Shown: positions 35,446-45,409 of the stretch, one piece after another
Layout of the letters: every line of letters starts with the position of its first letter
Position numbering within the stretch: the first letter of the stretch is position 1
Origin: Helicobacter saguini
Lineage (GTDB): Bacteria > Campylobacterota > Campylobacteria > Campylobacterales > Helicobacteraceae
Direction: 5' to 3'
DNA length: 64,000 bases
Assembly: GCF_000762875.2 (NCBI RefSeq)
Contig: NZ_JRMP02000003.1
Span: forward strand, 62,001 to 126,000
Position numbers and translations under genes: made by a program
The notes under the pieces: model-generated
Seen by the model: the letters and a program-made list of their open reading frames with translations, nothing else
Database searches by the model: none
What the model was told of the DNA's origin: nothing

Positions 35446-36912
35446 TTATTTAGATTCTATAGAATCTGCCGACTTAGAATCTAAAGCGTTAGAATCCGCA
35501 ATATTAGAATCCACATTAGATTCAATAGAATCTATCCCTAAATCTAAATCAATCATCACATTATTATCACGCGGACTTAAATCATGCCAAATCCCTAAAA
35601 TCAAGTCGCGTTTAACTTGCAAGACGACTTTCCCAAAAAGCCCTAATTTGCTAGATTCTGGCAAAAGTTTCGCATCTTCTAAAGGCTTCTCATCGCCCCT
35701 GTAATGCGCCAAAAACGCTTCGCTAATAAAAGGCGCGATATACTCCTGGTCGCTGCTACTTACAAAATAATCATTCATCACATTTTTAGCCAACACTTCT
35801 AAGCCTTGCTTAGTATATTCACGCGCAAAGGCTTGAAAATCGCTCTTAGATTCTATGCGTTCGACAATCTTACTACGCACCGAGACAACTGAGCCATCAA
35901 GCGTGATAAATCGATAAGGCGAAGGCGCAGTAACAAGGCTGCCTGTCTCAATATCAAGCAAACTTTTGCCATTAAAAGCCTTACCACTAATATCATTTGC
36001 GTGAAAATGCCCTGTTAGCACCACTCGCGCATTATACGCCGCATACATCTCGCCCAAAAGCGAAAAATCATCAATCAAATATTCCGGGTAAAAATCCTTA
36101 TTTCCCTTGTAATGCTCTAAGATTCCATGATGTTGCGTTATTAGTATCGCCTTGCCTTTTTGGTTTGCTTCCAAAAGTTTGCTCTCAAGCCACTTTATCG
36201 TCTCTTTATAGAATCTACCACCAACAATCGGCGGTGTGTGTAGCGTATTTTCTCTCCATTTTACAGAATCTAGGGCAAAAAGCCACAAGTCTTCCACAGG
36301 CTCTACGATATAACTAAGCGAATTAGGGTCTTTATCAATCGCATCGTTGTAACCAAAATCAGCGTAATTTGCGGCAAACTCTTTATCATTTACGCTTTTT
36401 ATCTGCTCAGTTTTATCACCGATAAATCGCACCGCATCGCTATTATTTATATCGTGATTGCCCGGAATAACATACACATTTATGCCATTTTCTTTGAAAC
36501 GCGCGATTTTACTCGCAAATAGCCTATGTGCGACCTCTTCGCCATCCTTAGTCAAATCACCGCTAACTATCACAAACTGCGGCTTAGTCGCAATGATGTC
36601 GTCCATGGCAGAATCTAGAATCTCGCTACTTTGGATAAGCATTTTTCTATCATTATCAAGGTAGTGCTGAAACGCCTTGCCACTTGTCCCTAGCGAAGTG
36701 TCGTATATATGAGTATCGCTCAAAGTCGCAAAGGTCACTTTTGGGAATTTTATAGGCTTGTAGGTCTTTAGCTCGTTTTGCAAGGCATTATCTTTTTTAT
36801 AGGCAAAGCTTGGCTTTTCCCTAAAAATCTCCTTAAATGGAATGAAAAAATACGCTATTATCAGGATAATCACCACGACAATAGCATAGCAAATCTTGCG
36901 CTTCAATGTCAT
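35446..36912 (-). CDS. Membrane-anchored calcineurin-like metallophosphoesterase
   Basis: 488 residues. N-terminal membrane anchor (ICYAIVVVIILIIAYFFIPF), so the catalytic domain should face the periplasm. The metal-binding motifs of the superfamily are all present: LSDTHIYD, VSGDLTKDGEE, VIPGNHDINN, ITQHHGILEH and LTGHFHAND. The overall pattern resembles class III cyclic nucleotide or lipid phosphodiesterases, but the substrate is unknown. The C-terminal 25 residues are pure motif linker (DSIESNVDSNIADSNALDSK). AAAAGGACAAAA precedes ATG 36912. Confidence 0.85.
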   Translation of the reverse strand: MTLKRKICYAIVVVIILIIAYFFIPFKEIFREKPSFAYKKDNALQNELKTYKPIKFPKVTFATLSDTHIYDTSLGTSGKAFQHYLDNDRKMLIQSSEILDSAMDDIIATKPQFVIVSGDLTKDGEEVAHRLFASKIARFKENGINVYVIPGNHDINNSDAVRFIGDKTEQIKSVNDKEFAANYADFGYNDAIDKDPNSLSYIVEPVEDLWLFALDSVKWRENTLHTPPIVGGRFYKETIKWLESKLLEANQKGKAILITQHHGILEHYKGNKDFYPEYLIDDFSLLGEMYAAYNARVVLTGHFHANDISGKAFNGKSLLDIETGSLVTAPSPYRFITLDGSVVSVRSKIVERIESKSDFQAFAREYTKQGLEVLAKNVMNDYFVSSSDQEYIAPFISEAFLAHYRGDEKPLEDAKLLPESSKLGLFGKVVLQVKRDLILGIWHDLSPRDNNVMIDLDLGIDSIESNVDSNIADSNALDSKSADSIESK

Positions 36913-37030
36913 TTTTGTCCTTTTGTTAGATTTTGCAAGATTCTAAAAAGCATAGGTAAAATAAAATAAGATAAAGTGTAAAATGTGTGTAAAAACGAAG
37001 TTTTGTTTTTTTATTTAGTTATAAATATAG

Positions 37031-37036
37031 TATAAT
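37031..37036 (+). promoter_or_regulatory. -10 element (TATAAT) for lptC-lptA
   Basis: TATAGTATAATTTGC about 30 bases upstream of the lptC ATG, followed by AAGGTGG as ribosome binding site. Confidence 0.45.
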
Positions 37037-37067
37037 TTGCATTGAAAATATTATAAGGTGGAATTTT

Positions 37068-37862
37068 ATGGCGAGTAAAATTACATATTTTAAAACTTTT
37101 ATAAAATGGCGGAATAGGTTTTTTAGAATCTATAATAAAATCGATTTTATTTTGGTGTTTTTTTTATTTTTGTTGGCACTGACTTTTACATCGTTTTTTG
37201 GCTTTAAAAGTCCGCTTAGCTCGGTAAGCGTGGATAGAAATCTTGCTAGTCTTGAGATAAGTGATTTTAGACTTTATCGGTTTGCGTCTTTTGTGGATTC
37301 TAATGCTGAAAATATGGAATCTAAGTCGCAAGATTCTAAAAATTTGCAAATAGATTCTAAAGATTCTCAAGATTCTATAGAATCTAAAAGCCAAAAAGAT
37401 TCTAAAAATATTACAGAATCTAACAATTTATCGCCCACTAATAAAACAGATTCTATAGAATCTAATAACCTTTCGCCCACCCACCGCCCTACTAATAAGA
37501 ACCTTATCGACCTTTACGCACAAGGCACAAGTATAAAGCAGTTTAGTGACAAAGAAATCTACACAGATTTTATCGGGCAAAAGCTTGATAGCAAGGGTGA
37601 AATTGAGCGTTTGCAAGGGGCTGAAGTCCTGCATATAAACGATGATTACGACTTTACGCAGGGCATAAATTACGCTAAAGGGGCAAATATCAAGTTTTTT
37701 TCACAATTTGGCGTGTATAATATCCGCGATGAAATTTTTAAGGGGCGTGGGGATTTTGTGATTGAGGATGAAGCGATGAAAACCACAGGCAAAAATATTT
37801 TTTATGATAAAAAAAGTGATGAAATTACGGCGATTGATGTGCATTCGCAAATTATGAAATAG
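37068..37862 (+). CDS. lptC: LptC-like LPS export protein with linker insert
   Basis: 264 residues with one N-terminal membrane helix (DFILVFFLFLLALTFTSFF) followed by a periplasmic LptC-type beta-jellyroll (LIDLYAQGTSIKQFS, GEIERLQGAEVLHIND, DFVIEDEAMKTTGKNI). The repeat insert at about residues 78-144 contains NNLSPTHRPTNKN and DSK units, between the first strands. It bridges LptB2FG and LptA in LPS transport. Ten bases before lptA. A TATAAT at 37031-37036 is a probable -10. The LptC family diverges widely, so the call leans on context. Confidence 0.8.
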   Translation: MASKITYFKTFIKWRNRFFRIYNKIDFILVFFLFLLALTFTSFFGFKSPLSSVSVDRNLASLEISDFRLYRFASFVDSNAENMESKSQDSKNLQIDSKDSQDSIESKSQKDSKNITESNNLSPTNKTDSIESNNLSPTHRPTNKNLIDLYAQGTSIKQFSDKEIYTDFIGQKLDSKGEIERLQGAEVLHINDDYDFTQGINYAKGANIKFFSQFGVYNIRDEIFKGRGDFVIEDEAMKTTGKNIFYDKKSDEITAIDVHSQIMK

Positions 37863-37872
37863 GTAATAAAAT

Positions 37873-38331
37873 ATGAAAAAAGTTATGATTTTCCTAATAT
37901 TTAGCGTGATACTAAATGCGGCTGATGTGATTGATATAGTCGCAAATAATTTTAAAAGTGTGGGCAATGTAACGACAATCACAGGCAATGTAAAAATAAA
38001 AAAAGGCAACGACTTGCTGAATGCAAACAAGGTCGTGGTATTCACCGATAGCGCGCGAAAACCGCTGTATTACGAAGCCACAGGCGATGTGACTTTCAGC
38101 ATCCTAACAAGCGACAAACGCGAGCTAAGCGGCAGCGGCAACCGCCTAGTCTATGATGTCAAAACAAATCAATACAAGCTCTACGACAACGCTGTGGTGG
38201 CAGAAAAAGGCAAGGAAAACGTGCTACGTGGCGATGAAATCGTGCTATCAGGCGATGGCGAATACGCAAATATCGTAGGCAAGGCGACAAAGCCCGCCCG
38301 CGTAATCTTTTCGCTTGATTCTAAGGATTAG
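37873..38331 (+). CDS. lptA: LptA/OstA periplasmic LPS transport protein
   Basis: 152 residues with a short signal peptide (KVMIFLIFSVILNA). It has the repeating OstA pattern: VIDIVANNFKSVGNVTTITG, LLNANKVVVFTDSARKPLYY, ELSGSGNRLVYDVKTNQYKL. It forms the periplasmic bridge carrying lipopolysaccharide. It follows lptC in the same operon. The C-terminal residues FSLDSKD derive from a repeat unit. Confidence 0.88.
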   Translation: MKKVMIFLIFSVILNAADVIDIVANNFKSVGNVTTITGNVKIKKGNDLLNANKVVVFTDSARKPLYYEATGDVTFSILTSDKRELSGSGNRLVYDVKTNQYKLYDNAVVAEKGKENVLRGDEIVLSGDGEYANIVGKATKPARVIFSLDSKD

Positions 38332-38364
38332 GTTTTGTGATTTATAGAATCTAAAGGGCGTGAA

Positions 38365-38739
38365 ATGGGCTATGTTGGGATATTTTGGGCGATTAATAAT
38401 GATGTGAAAGCGGTAAAAAATAGCGTGAAAAGCACAAAGCAAAATGGGGGTGTAAAAGAATATGGAGCGCACATAAATGATTGGAATCTTATTAATGATA
38501 CTTTGCCACGTGAGCTGCAAAATGAAAGCCCATATTTTTACCCACGTGGCAGGGTTACTTACAATGCGACTTTAAAGCAATACACGATTTTTATAAACGC
38601 CACTCTAAACTCAAAAGCGATTTTAGATTCTATAAAAAGCGAATTTAATCTTGCAAATAAAAATATCAAAATAGATTCTAAAGACATTCACTACAACAGC
38701 CCTGACATCCCTATTTTAGAGCCTTTTGATGAGTTTTAG
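38365..38739 (+). CDS. Small unknown protein downstream of lptA
   Basis: 124 residues with no signal peptide or membrane helix. A short aromatic-rich core (ESPYFYPRGRVTYNATLKQY, IFINATLNSKAILDSIKSEF) ends in PILEPFDEF. I do not recognise it. The start is taken at ATG 38365 with AGGGCG upstream; it lies 33 bases after lptA and may be read from the same transcript. The coding-like composition and its in-frame LDSIKSEF and KIDSKDIH units support a real gene. Confidence 0.5.
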   Translation: MGYVGIFWAINNDVKAVKNSVKSTKQNGGVKEYGAHINDWNLINDTLPRELQNESPYFYPRGRVTYNATLKQYTIFINATLNSKAILDSIKSEFNLANKNIKIDSKDIHYNSPDIPILEPFDEF

Positions 38740-38761
38740 ATTCTGTAAAAAATTCTAAAAA

Positions 38762-39358
38762 TTATAAAAAGTAACTAATACTTGCAAAACCTGCTAAGTT
38801 GAGCTTTTTTATTTCTATGATTTTAGATTCTGTGTTTATGCCGCCTAGGGCGATTAGTTTTGATTTTAGATTAGAATCTAGATTTGCTAAATAATTCACA
38901 CCTAAAGCCTTATTATATTTATCATAATAAATCGGGCTAATAGTTACATAATCTATATTTTTACTAAGTGCTAAAGTTATAGAATCTAAACTATGCGCAC
39001 TATAAAATTTTGGCTTTAGATTCACTATATTTTGATTGTCGATTATATCTAACATAGAATCTTTTAAGTGGATTCCAACATTTATAGTTTTTTGTGATAA
39101 AAGTTGCGAAATTTCTAATATATTTTCACTAAGATTAAAAAGCGGTGTGATATTAAATTCAGTGCAAATATTACAAAAAGATTCTATAGAATCTATATCG
39201 TTTTTTATAGAATCTTTGCCATTTATATAACGCAAACAAGCGTATTTTAAGATTATGTTTTGATTATATTTTGCGTTGAATTGCTGTATTTTTAAGGTTG
39301 CATTTTTTAGAACTTTTTGGCTAAAAAAGTTATCTTTTGTAATTAAATATGCAAACAT
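38762..39358 (-). CDS. TenI/ThiE-like thiamine phosphate synthase family protein
   Basis: 198 residues. It has the TIM-barrel pattern of the ThiE/TenI family: GIHLKDS, YSAHSLDSITLALSKNIDYV, TISPIYYDKYNKALGVNYL and a final ALGGINTESKIIEIKKLNLAG. The diphosphate-binding segments are shorter than in true ThiE, so it may be TenI-like or degenerate in activity. Several in-frame motif copies (DSIKNDIDSIESF) lengthen a loop near residues 50-62. GGGTG precedes ATG 39358. It faces dapA divergently. Confidence 0.7.
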   Translation of the reverse strand: MFAYLITKDNFFSQKVLKNATLKIQQFNAKYNQNIILKYACLRYINGKDSIKNDIDSIESFCNICTEFNITPLFNLSENILEISQLLSQKTINVGIHLKDSMLDIIDNQNIVNLKPKFYSAHSLDSITLALSKNIDYVTISPIYYDKYNKALGVNYLANLDSNLKSKLIALGGINTESKIIEIKKLNLAGFASISYFL

Positions 39359-39442
39359 AATTACACCCTTTTGTTTTGCATAATTTTAGCGATTTTTAGA
39401 ATCTTTTGTGATTATAGATTCTAAATCTTAAAAGTTTTCAAG

Positions 39443-39448
39443 TATAAT
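39443..39448 (+). promoter_or_regulatory. -10 element (TATAAT) for dapA
   Basis: AAGTATAATGTTAAG about 36 bases before the dapA ATG, which has AGGGTAAGGT upstream. Confidence 0.45.
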
Positions 39449-39483
39449 GTTAAGTTTAGATTCTAAAGTTTTAAGGGTAAGGT

Positions 39484-40629
39484 ATGGTTGTAGGTTCTAT
39501 GAGTGCGCTTGTGACGCCGTTTAAAAATGGTAAGATTGATGTAGAAACCTATGAAAGCCTAATAAAGCGGCAGATAAAATATGGAATGAATGCGTGCGTG
39601 CCAGCCGGGACTACAGGTGAATCTGCTACTATGAGCCATGCTGAGCACAAGCAATGTATTGAAATAGCGGTGAGTGTTTGCAAGGCGTATAATGAAAGTT
39701 TAGAATCTAAGGGCGTAAAAGATTCTAAAGCCACACGTAATACTGAAATTACACGTCATACTGAGCAAAGCGAAGTATCTAAAAGCAAAAAAAGTAGCAA
39801 AATACAGAATCTAGATTCTAAAGTAGATGTTTCGCATTCACTCAACATGACGCAAGGGCTAGATTCTAAAAAATCACAGAATCTAGATTCTAAAAACGCC
39901 TTAGATTCTACAAATAAAAAAATAAAAGTCCTTGCAGGTGCGGGAAGTAACAATACAATTGAAGCGATTGAACTTGCTAAGTTTGCACAGACTTGCGGCG
40001 CGGATGCCATTCTTTCGGTTACACCATATTATAATAAGCCCACGCCAAGTGGCTTAATCGCACACTACAAGGCGATTGCAAAGGCGGTAGATATTCCCAT
40101 TATGCTTTATAATGTCCCCGGTCGCACAGGATGTGATATTAGCCCTGAATTAGCGATGCAATTATTTACTGAAATTCCAAATATTTATGCGATAAAAGAG
40201 GCTAGTGGGATAATTGAGCGAGTGATAACATTAGCGAGTTTAGAATCTAACAAAGTTATAGAATCTAAAACCAAAAAAGATTCTAACCTAAAAGTCCTAA
40301 GCGGTGATGATTTACTAAACTATTCAATACTAACCTATGGCGGCAGCGGCGTAATTTCCGTTACAGGAAATCTACTGCCCGATAAAATATCAGCGATGAC
40401 AGAATCTGCCCTAAATGGCGACTACAAAGCCGCCCAAAAAATAAGCAACGAACTATACGAAATAAACAAGATTCTATTTATAGAATCTAACCCCATCCCC
40501 ATCAAAGCAGCAATGTGGCTAAGCGGCTTGCTACCAACACTTGAATACCGCCTACCACTATGCGCTCCAAGCGGGGAAAATATGAAAAAAATAGAGCAAA
40601 CTTTACGAAAATACGAGGTGCTAAAATGA
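39484..40629 (+). CDS. dapA: 4-hydroxy-tetrahydrodipicolinate synthase with REP-containing insert
   Basis: 381 residues against about 300. Family motifs: [32 protein letters not shown] and IYAIKEASG, where the Schiff-base lysine lies. The first committed step of DAP/lysine synthesis. The insert at about residues 73-147 precedes the strand [10 protein letters not shown]. It holds two inverted REP-like units (39753-39780 and 39825-39852; [17 protein letters not shown] and [11 protein letters not shown]) and DSK repeats. Without it the length is about 306. The stop overlaps the SDR gene start by four bases (ATGA). Confidence 0.94.
   Translation: MVVGSMSALVTPFKNGKIDVETYESLIKRQIKYGMNACVPAGTTGESATMSHAEHKQCIEIAVSVCKAYNESLESKGVKDSKATRNTEITRHTEQSEVSKSKKSSKIQNLDSKVDVSHSLNMTQGLDSKKSQNLDSKNALDSTNKKIKVLAGAGSNNTIEAIELAKFAQTCGADAILSVTPYYNKPTPSGLIAHYKAIAKAVDIPIMLYNVPGRTGCDISPELAMQLFTEIPNIYAIKEASGIIERVITLASLESNKVIESKTKKDSNLKVLSGDDLLNYSILTYGGSGVISVTGNLLPDKISAMTESALNGDYKAAQKISNELYEINKILFIESNPIPIKAAMWLSGLLPTLEYRLPLCAPSGENMKKIEQTLRKYEVLK
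39753..39852. repeat. Inverted pair of REP-like units in dapA
   Basis: CGTCATACTGAGCAAAGCGA and the inverse of CGTCATGTTGAGTGAATGCG form an imperfect hairpin of about 27-bp arms, in frame. Confidence 0.65.
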
Positions 40630-41414
40630 CGACAAGCGAATATATGAAGGGCAAGACATTAGTGATTAGCGGGGCGACACGGGGCATAGGCAAGGCGATA
40701 CTTTATCGTTTCGCACGGGAAAATGTGAATGTGGCTTTTACCTACAATAAAAATGACGAGGAAGCGCGTAAAATCATAGAAGATGTGGAATCTAAATATG
40801 GCATAAAAGCGAAAGCCTATCCGCTAAATGTGCTTGAGCCTGAGCAGTATATCGGGCTTTTTGAGGAAATCGACAAAGATTTTGACAGGGTTGATTTTTT
40901 CATTTCAAATGCGATAATTTATGGGCGTAGCGTGGTTGGAGGTTTTGCGCCATTTATGCGGCTTAAGCCAAAGGGGCTAAATAATATTTATACCGCGACC
41001 GTCCTAGCCTTTGTAGTCGGCGCTCAAGAAGCAGTGAAGCGAATGCAAAAAGTTGGCGGTGGCAATATCGTCTCACTATCTAGCACAGGAAATCTCGTGT
41101 ATATGCCAAACTACGCAGGACATGGCAACTCAAAAAATGCGGTAGAAACAATGGTAAAATACGCCGCACAAGACTTAGGACAATACAACATCCGCGTAAA
41201 TGCGGTAAGTGGCGGACCTATTGACACTGACGCACTTAGAGCATTCCCTGATTATAATGAAGTGAAAGCAAAAGTAGAGGAGCAAAGTCCGCTAGGTCGC
41301 ATGGGCTTGCCAGAAGACTTAGCAGGGGCTGCCTTTTTCTTATGTGATAATACACAAAGCGCGTGGCTAACAGGACAGACAATCGTAATTGACGGCGGCA
41401 CAACATTTAAATAA
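40626..41414 (+). CDS. SDR-family reductase, FabL-like enoyl-ACP reductase candidate
   Basis: 262 residues from ATG 40626 (ATGA overlap with dapA; the longer frame from 40560 is not used). Rossmann motif [12 protein letters not shown], and [20 protein letters not shown]. The catalytic pattern is NYAGHGNSK, that is Tyr-x6-Lys, which is the enoyl-ACP reductase spacing (FabI/FabL) rather than the Tyr-x3-Lys of ordinary SDRs. H. pylori HP1014 next to dapA HP1013 is nearly identical as I recall and was named 7-alpha-hydroxysteroid dehydrogenase. The spacing argues for a fatty-acid role. It is free of repeat inserts. Confidence 0.78.
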   Translation: MTTSEYMKGKTLVISGATRGIGKAILYRFARENVNVAFTYNKNDEEARKIIEDVESKYGIKAKAYPLNVLEPEQYIGLFEEIDKDFDRVDFFISNAIIYGRSVVGGFAPFMRLKPKGLNNIYTATVLAFVVGAQEAVKRMQKVGGGNIVSLSSTGNLVYMPNYAGHGNSKNAVETMVKYAAQDLGQYNIRVNAVSGGPIDTDALRAFPDYNEVKAKVEEQSPLGRMGLPEDLAGAAFFLCDNTQSAWLTGQTIVIDGGTTFK

Positions 41415-41434
41415 GATTCTATAGAATCTAGATT

Positions 41435-44400
41435 TTAGATGTTTATGTTGAGTTTCCTTTTTATCCATTCGCTTAGTCGGGCGAAGTATGTGTAAAATAG
41501 TGGGATAAAAAATATAGCGATAAATGTTGCGGCTAACATTCCACCGATTACGCCTGTGGCTATGGCGTGGCGAGATAAAGCACCTGCGCCACTTGAAATC
41601 GCAAGGGGTAACACGCCAAGTGTGAATGCTAATGATGTCATTACTATGGGGCGAAAACGCATTTTTACGGCTTTAATGGCGGAGTTAAAAATGATTTTTC
41701 GCATAGTCTTAGAATCTATTTTTCTATTTTTAGAATCTACTTTTTTAGATTCTATATTTTCTTTAGAATCTTTATTAAAAATAGGGTGGTGGGTGGGCGA
41801 TAGGTTTTTAGATTCTATATTTTTATTAGAATCTTTAGAATCTAGATTCTGTGAATTTATAGAATCTAATTTATTGTCGTGGTTATTGACCCACCCCCCA
41901 GCCCCCTCCGCAAGGGAGGGGGAGTAAGCACTCTTAGATTCTATGTTTTTATTAGAATCTTTAGAATCTGTTTTAGAATCTACGTTTTTTATTTCGCTTC
42001 GCGATTGCCTATCGCCCGCCCGCCGCCCTATTGATGGACTATTAGATTCTATATTTTCTTTAGAATCTTCATTAAAAATAGGGTTTTTAGATTCTATATT
42101 AGAATCTTGCGACAAATTAGATTCTATGTTTTTATTAGAATCTTTAGAATTTAGATTCTGTAAATTTGCAGAATTTAGAGTGCTAACCACTTTTGAAATT
42201 TCGCCATTACTTCCCGCCGCTCCCGCCCTTAAAGGAGAATTTACAAAAGTGTCTAGCACTCTAAATTCTCCATTTTGAAAGCTATTAGATTCTATAGAAT
42301 GATATTTCTGCGATGATATTATCCCACCGCTCCCACCCTTAAAGGTAGCAGAAATATCTTGCGAATCTTCCCATTTTTCTAACGCTTTATTCTTTTCTTG
42401 CTCGGCAAATTCCACGATTAAAATAGCGTTTTTTGCACTTAAGGCGATTAGCACCAACAGCCCAACTTGGAAAAATATATCATTTTCAATGCCACGCAAA
42501 TATGTAAATAAAATCGCGCCAAATACGCCAAAAGGCACGGCAGTTAGCACGGCTAAGGGCATTAGCCACTTTTCATATTGTGCGACCAAAATCAAAAATA
42601 CAAATAAAAGCCCAAACAAAAACGCCACGCTACCGCTACTACTTGAAACTTTTTCTTGATATGTCGCGCCAAAATATGATATATCATAGCCACTCGGCAA
42701 AACTTCTGCGGCGACTTCTTCTAAAGCACGTATCGCATCGCCGCTTGAATAGCCTTGCGCGTTATAGCCGATTACTTGCGCGGCTGGGAATTGATTAAAT
42801 CTATTTACGATTTCAGCTCCTATCTTTCGCTCAAAATGCAATAAAGAACTCAAAGGCACAAGATTCCCATCTGTAAAAACGCCATTTACAAAGCCACTTT
42901 GGCTTTTAACAAAAATATCATTCAAATTTTCTGGGTTGCTACGATAGTTAGAATCTGCTTGCGCGATAACGCGAAAAGTGCGATTAAACGCTTCAAAATT
43001 ATTCACATAATAGCTCCCAAAGGCAATTTGCATCGTGCTAAAAACATCGTTGATATTTACATTCAAGCTCTCAGCCATTTCGCGATTTAGGCTTACTTCA
43101 TACTGCGGAGTATCCGCCGCGAACGAAGTCACAATATTTGCGATTTCAGGTCGCTCTTTAGCTTTAGCTATCAGCAAATCTGTGTATTTTTTTAAATCGC
43201 TTAAACTTCCGCCATCTTTACTTTGTATAAAAATATTTACGCCGCTAGAATCTAAGCCGATTATGGTTGGCGCTTGGCTTAAGACAAAATTTGCCTTTGG
43301 ATTGCCACTTAGCTCTTCTCTTAATTCTGCGATTAAGGCTCTATCGCTTAATTTCGGATCTTTTCGCAAATCCCAGTCAATAAGGCGGTGAAAGCCTATT
43401 CCTGCGTTTGTCTTAAAGCCTTGCGCTAAGAAGCTATAGCCTGTGATTGTGGTTAGATTCTCAAAATAGGGCTTTTTTAGCAGCGTTTGTATTAGCTCTT
43501 TTTGCACGTCAATTGTGCGATTTAAACTCGCTCCTTCAGGCAAAATTGTGTGGATAAAGACAAAGCCCATATCTTCGCTTGGCACTAAGCCACGTGGCGT
43601 TTTTTGGAATAATTGATATGTTGCTCCTAAGATTATGGCAAGTAAGATTAGCATTAAAAGCCCACGTTTTATCGCGGTTCTAACTTGATTAGTGAATCTT
43701 ATGGTTAGCCAGTCAAAGAATTTATTGAAAGGTGTGATGATAAAGCGATTTGGCAATGATAGAATCTTATTTGTCATTGCGAGAAAATTCGTAGAATTTT
43801 CGTGGCAATCCACTTGGTTTTCTTGTGTGTGGATTGCTTCGCTATCGCTCGCAATGACGTTGTGGTTTTCACTTTTATGTGGTTTTAAAAACATCGCACA
43901 TAACGCAGGGGTAAGACTTAAGGCGACACAGCCTGAAATTATCACTGATATTGTAATGGTTACCGCGAATTGCTTGTAGATTTCCCCACTAAAGCCACTC
44001 ATAAATGTTACGGGTAAAAACACAGCCGAGATTACTAGCACGATAGCGACCACCGCACCACTAATTTCTTTCATAGATTCTATAGTGGCTTCTTTTGCAC
44101 TGCATCCACGCTCTGCCATAATGCGTTCCACATTTTCTATCACAATAATCGCATCATCTACGACTATGCCGATAGCTAGAATCAAACCAAAAAGCGTTAA
44201 TAAATTGATAGAAAAGCCAAGAAAATAAAGCCCCACAAATGTGCCGATAATGCTAACAGGTATCGCAATGACCGGGATTATCGTAGCTCTAAAGCTCCCT
44301 AAAAATAGATAAATCACAAGCACGACTAAGATTATCGCTTCAAAAAATGTCTTTTTTACTTCGGCAATGGACTTTGTGATAAATTCAGTTGGGCGAAAGG

Positions 44401-45379
44401 TTTTCTCATAGCTTATACCATCTGGGAATTTTGCCGCGATAGATTCTATAGCCTTATCCACGGCGTTGCTTACTTCTAAGATATTAGCACCTGGCTGCAA
44501 ACTTACACGAATAGGGACAGAAGGAATATCATTATAAAAGTTTTCGGTGACATAATCTTGCGCCCCAAGCGTTACTTTAGCGACATCCTTAAGCCTTAAA
44601 GTAGAGCCATCAGCGTTTGCACGAATTATAATATTTTCAAACTCTTCAGGCTTATTAAAAAGCCCTTTTGTAGTAATCGTGTAGGTAAAAGTGCTAGCAT
44701 TGATAGGCTCTGCGCCAAATTTCCCGGGGGCAAATTGTGCGTTTTGTTGTTGAATCTTATTGATTACTTCTAAGGGACTTAGATTGTAGTTTTGCAAAGC
44801 GGCAGGATTTAGCCAAATTCGCATTGCATAGTTTTGCAAACTCCATAACTGCACATCGCCCACGCCGCTAATGCGATTTACTTCATCAATGATATTTAGC
44901 AAAATGTAGTTTGCGATAAAAAGCTGGTTATGTGCTGGATTTTTAGAGTAAAATTGATAGAATCCTACTACGGCGGTGCTTTGTTTTCGCACATTTACGC
45001 CAAGTCGTTGCACTTCGGCTGGGAGCTGGTTTATCACGGCTTGCACGCGATTATTGACATTGACTACTGCCATATCTGGATTTGCATCTTGTTTGAAAAA
45101 AATGTTGATTGTGCTCTCCCCACTAGAATTTGCCGAGCTTTGCATATATATCATATCTTCTACGCCATTGATACTAGATTCTAAAACGCTTATAACGCTA
45201 TTACTCATCGTCTCCGCACTTGCACCCGGATAGCTAACACGCACCATAACTTGCGGTGGCGTAACCTTTGGATACTGCTCTATAGGCAAATTATCCATAC
45301 AAAGTAGCCCAGCAATCACTATAACGATACTTAGCACCGCACTTAGTGCCGGACGATTTATAAAGAATTTGGATAGCAT
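41435..45379 (-). CDS. RND efflux pump inner-membrane protein (HAE1/AcrB type) with large insert
   Basis: 1314 residues against about 1040. Start MLSKFFINRPALSAVLSIVI, the porter and 12-helix body, and the proton-relay region in GIVVDDAIIVIENVERIM. The end KLNINI follows LAFTLGVLPLAISSGAG. Substrates are probably hydrophobic drugs or bile salts. Insert 1 (about residues 503-543) is a REP-like copy with VIASDSEAIHTQENQVDC. Insert 2 (about 993-1226), between helices near the C-terminus on the cytoplasmic side, holds DSK/ESN repeats, two conserved-loop hairpins, a GC-rich palindrome and SPTHHP units. No membrane-fusion or outer-membrane partner is adjacent. Confidence 0.92.
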   Translation of the reverse strand: MLSKFFINRPALSAVLSIVIVIAGLLCMDNLPIEQYPKVTPPQVMVRVSYPGASAETMSNSVISVLESSINGVEDMIYMQSSANSSGESTINIFFKQDANPDMAVVNVNNRVQAVINQLPAEVQRLGVNVRKQSTAVVGFYQFYSKNPAHNQLFIANYILLNIIDEVNRISGVGDVQLWSLQNYAMRIWLNPAALQNYNLSPLEVINKIQQQNAQFAPGKFGAEPINASTFTYTITTKGLFNKPEEFENIIIRANADGSTLRLKDVAKVTLGAQDYVTENFYNDIPSVPIRVSLQPGANILEVSNAVDKAIESIAAKFPDGISYEKTFRPTEFITKSIAEVKKTFFEAIILVVLVIYLFLGSFRATIIPVIAIPVSIIGTFVGLYFLGFSINLLTLFGLILAIGIVVDDAIIVIENVERIMAERGCSAKEATIESMKEISGAVVAIVLVISAVFLPVTFMSGFSGEIYKQFAVTITISVIISGCVALSLTPALCAMFLKPHKSENHNVIASDSEAIHTQENQVDCHENSTNFLAMTNKILSLPNRFIITPFNKFFDWLTIRFTNQVRTAIKRGLLMLILLAIILGATYQLFQKTPRGLVPSEDMGFVFIHTILPEGASLNRTIDVQKELIQTLLKKPYFENLTTITGYSFLAQGFKTNAGIGFHRLIDWDLRKDPKLSDRALIAELREELSGNPKANFVLSQAPTIIGLDSSGVNIFIQSKDGGSLSDLKKYTDLLIAKAKERPEIANIVTSFAADTPQYEVSLNREMAESLNVNINDVFSTMQIAFGSYYVNNFEAFNRTFRVIAQADSNYRSNPENLNDIFVKSQSGFVNGVFTDGNLVPLSSLLHFERKIGAEIVNRFNQFPAAQVIGYNAQGYSSGDAIRALEEVAAEVLPSGYDISYFGATYQEKVSSSSGSVAFLFGLLFVFLILVAQYEKWLMPLAVLTAVPFGVFGAILFTYLRGIENDIFFQVGLLVLIALSAKNAILIVEFAEQEKNKALEKWEDSQDISATFKGGSGGIISSQKYHSIESNSFQNGEFRVLDTFVNSPLRAGAAGSNGEISKVVSTLNSANLQNLNSKDSNKNIESNLSQDSNIESKNPIFNEDSKENIESNSPSIGRRAGDRQSRSEIKNVDSKTDSKDSNKNIESKSAYSPSLAEGAGGWVNNHDNKLDSINSQNLDSKDSNKNIESKNLSPTHHPIFNKDSKENIESKKVDSKNRKIDSKTMRKIIFNSAIKAVKMRFRPIVMTSLAFTLGVLPLAISSGAGALSRHAIATGVIGGMLAATFIAIFFIPLFYTYFARLSEWIKRKLNINI
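41889..41923. repeat. GC-rich palindrome in the HAE1 RND gene
   Basis: CCCACCCCCCAGCCCCCTCC then GCAAGGGAGGGGG; on the coding strand it reads SPSLAEGAGGWV, as in copA. Confidence 0.7.
42170..42269. repeat. Conserved-loop hairpin element, RND gene copy A
   Basis: Arms 42170-42195 and 42244-42269 are 26 bases with two mismatches. The loop has a CCCGCCGCTCCCGCC core, a variant of the CCCACCC loop. Confidence 0.65.
42301..42358. repeat. Conserved-loop hairpin element, RND gene copy B (short)
   Basis: Arms GATATTTCTGC (42301-42311) and GCAGAAATATC (42348-42358), with loop TCCCACCGCTCCCACCCTT. Confidence 0.65.
43771..43862. repeat. REP-like hairpin in the HAE1 RND gene
   Basis: GTCATTGCGAG at one end and CTCGCAATGAC at the other, with inner GTGGCAATCCAC/GTGGATTGC arms. 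The clearest full copy of this family in the window. Confidence 0.7.
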
Positions 45380-45409
45380 TTTGGTTTTCTCCTTTTTGTT
45401 TGTTTCTTT

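Noticed and set aside
38365-38739. Dismissing this small ORF as noise
   Set aside because: Kept as a gene with modest confidence because of position after lptA, a plausible ribosome binding site and coding-like composition.
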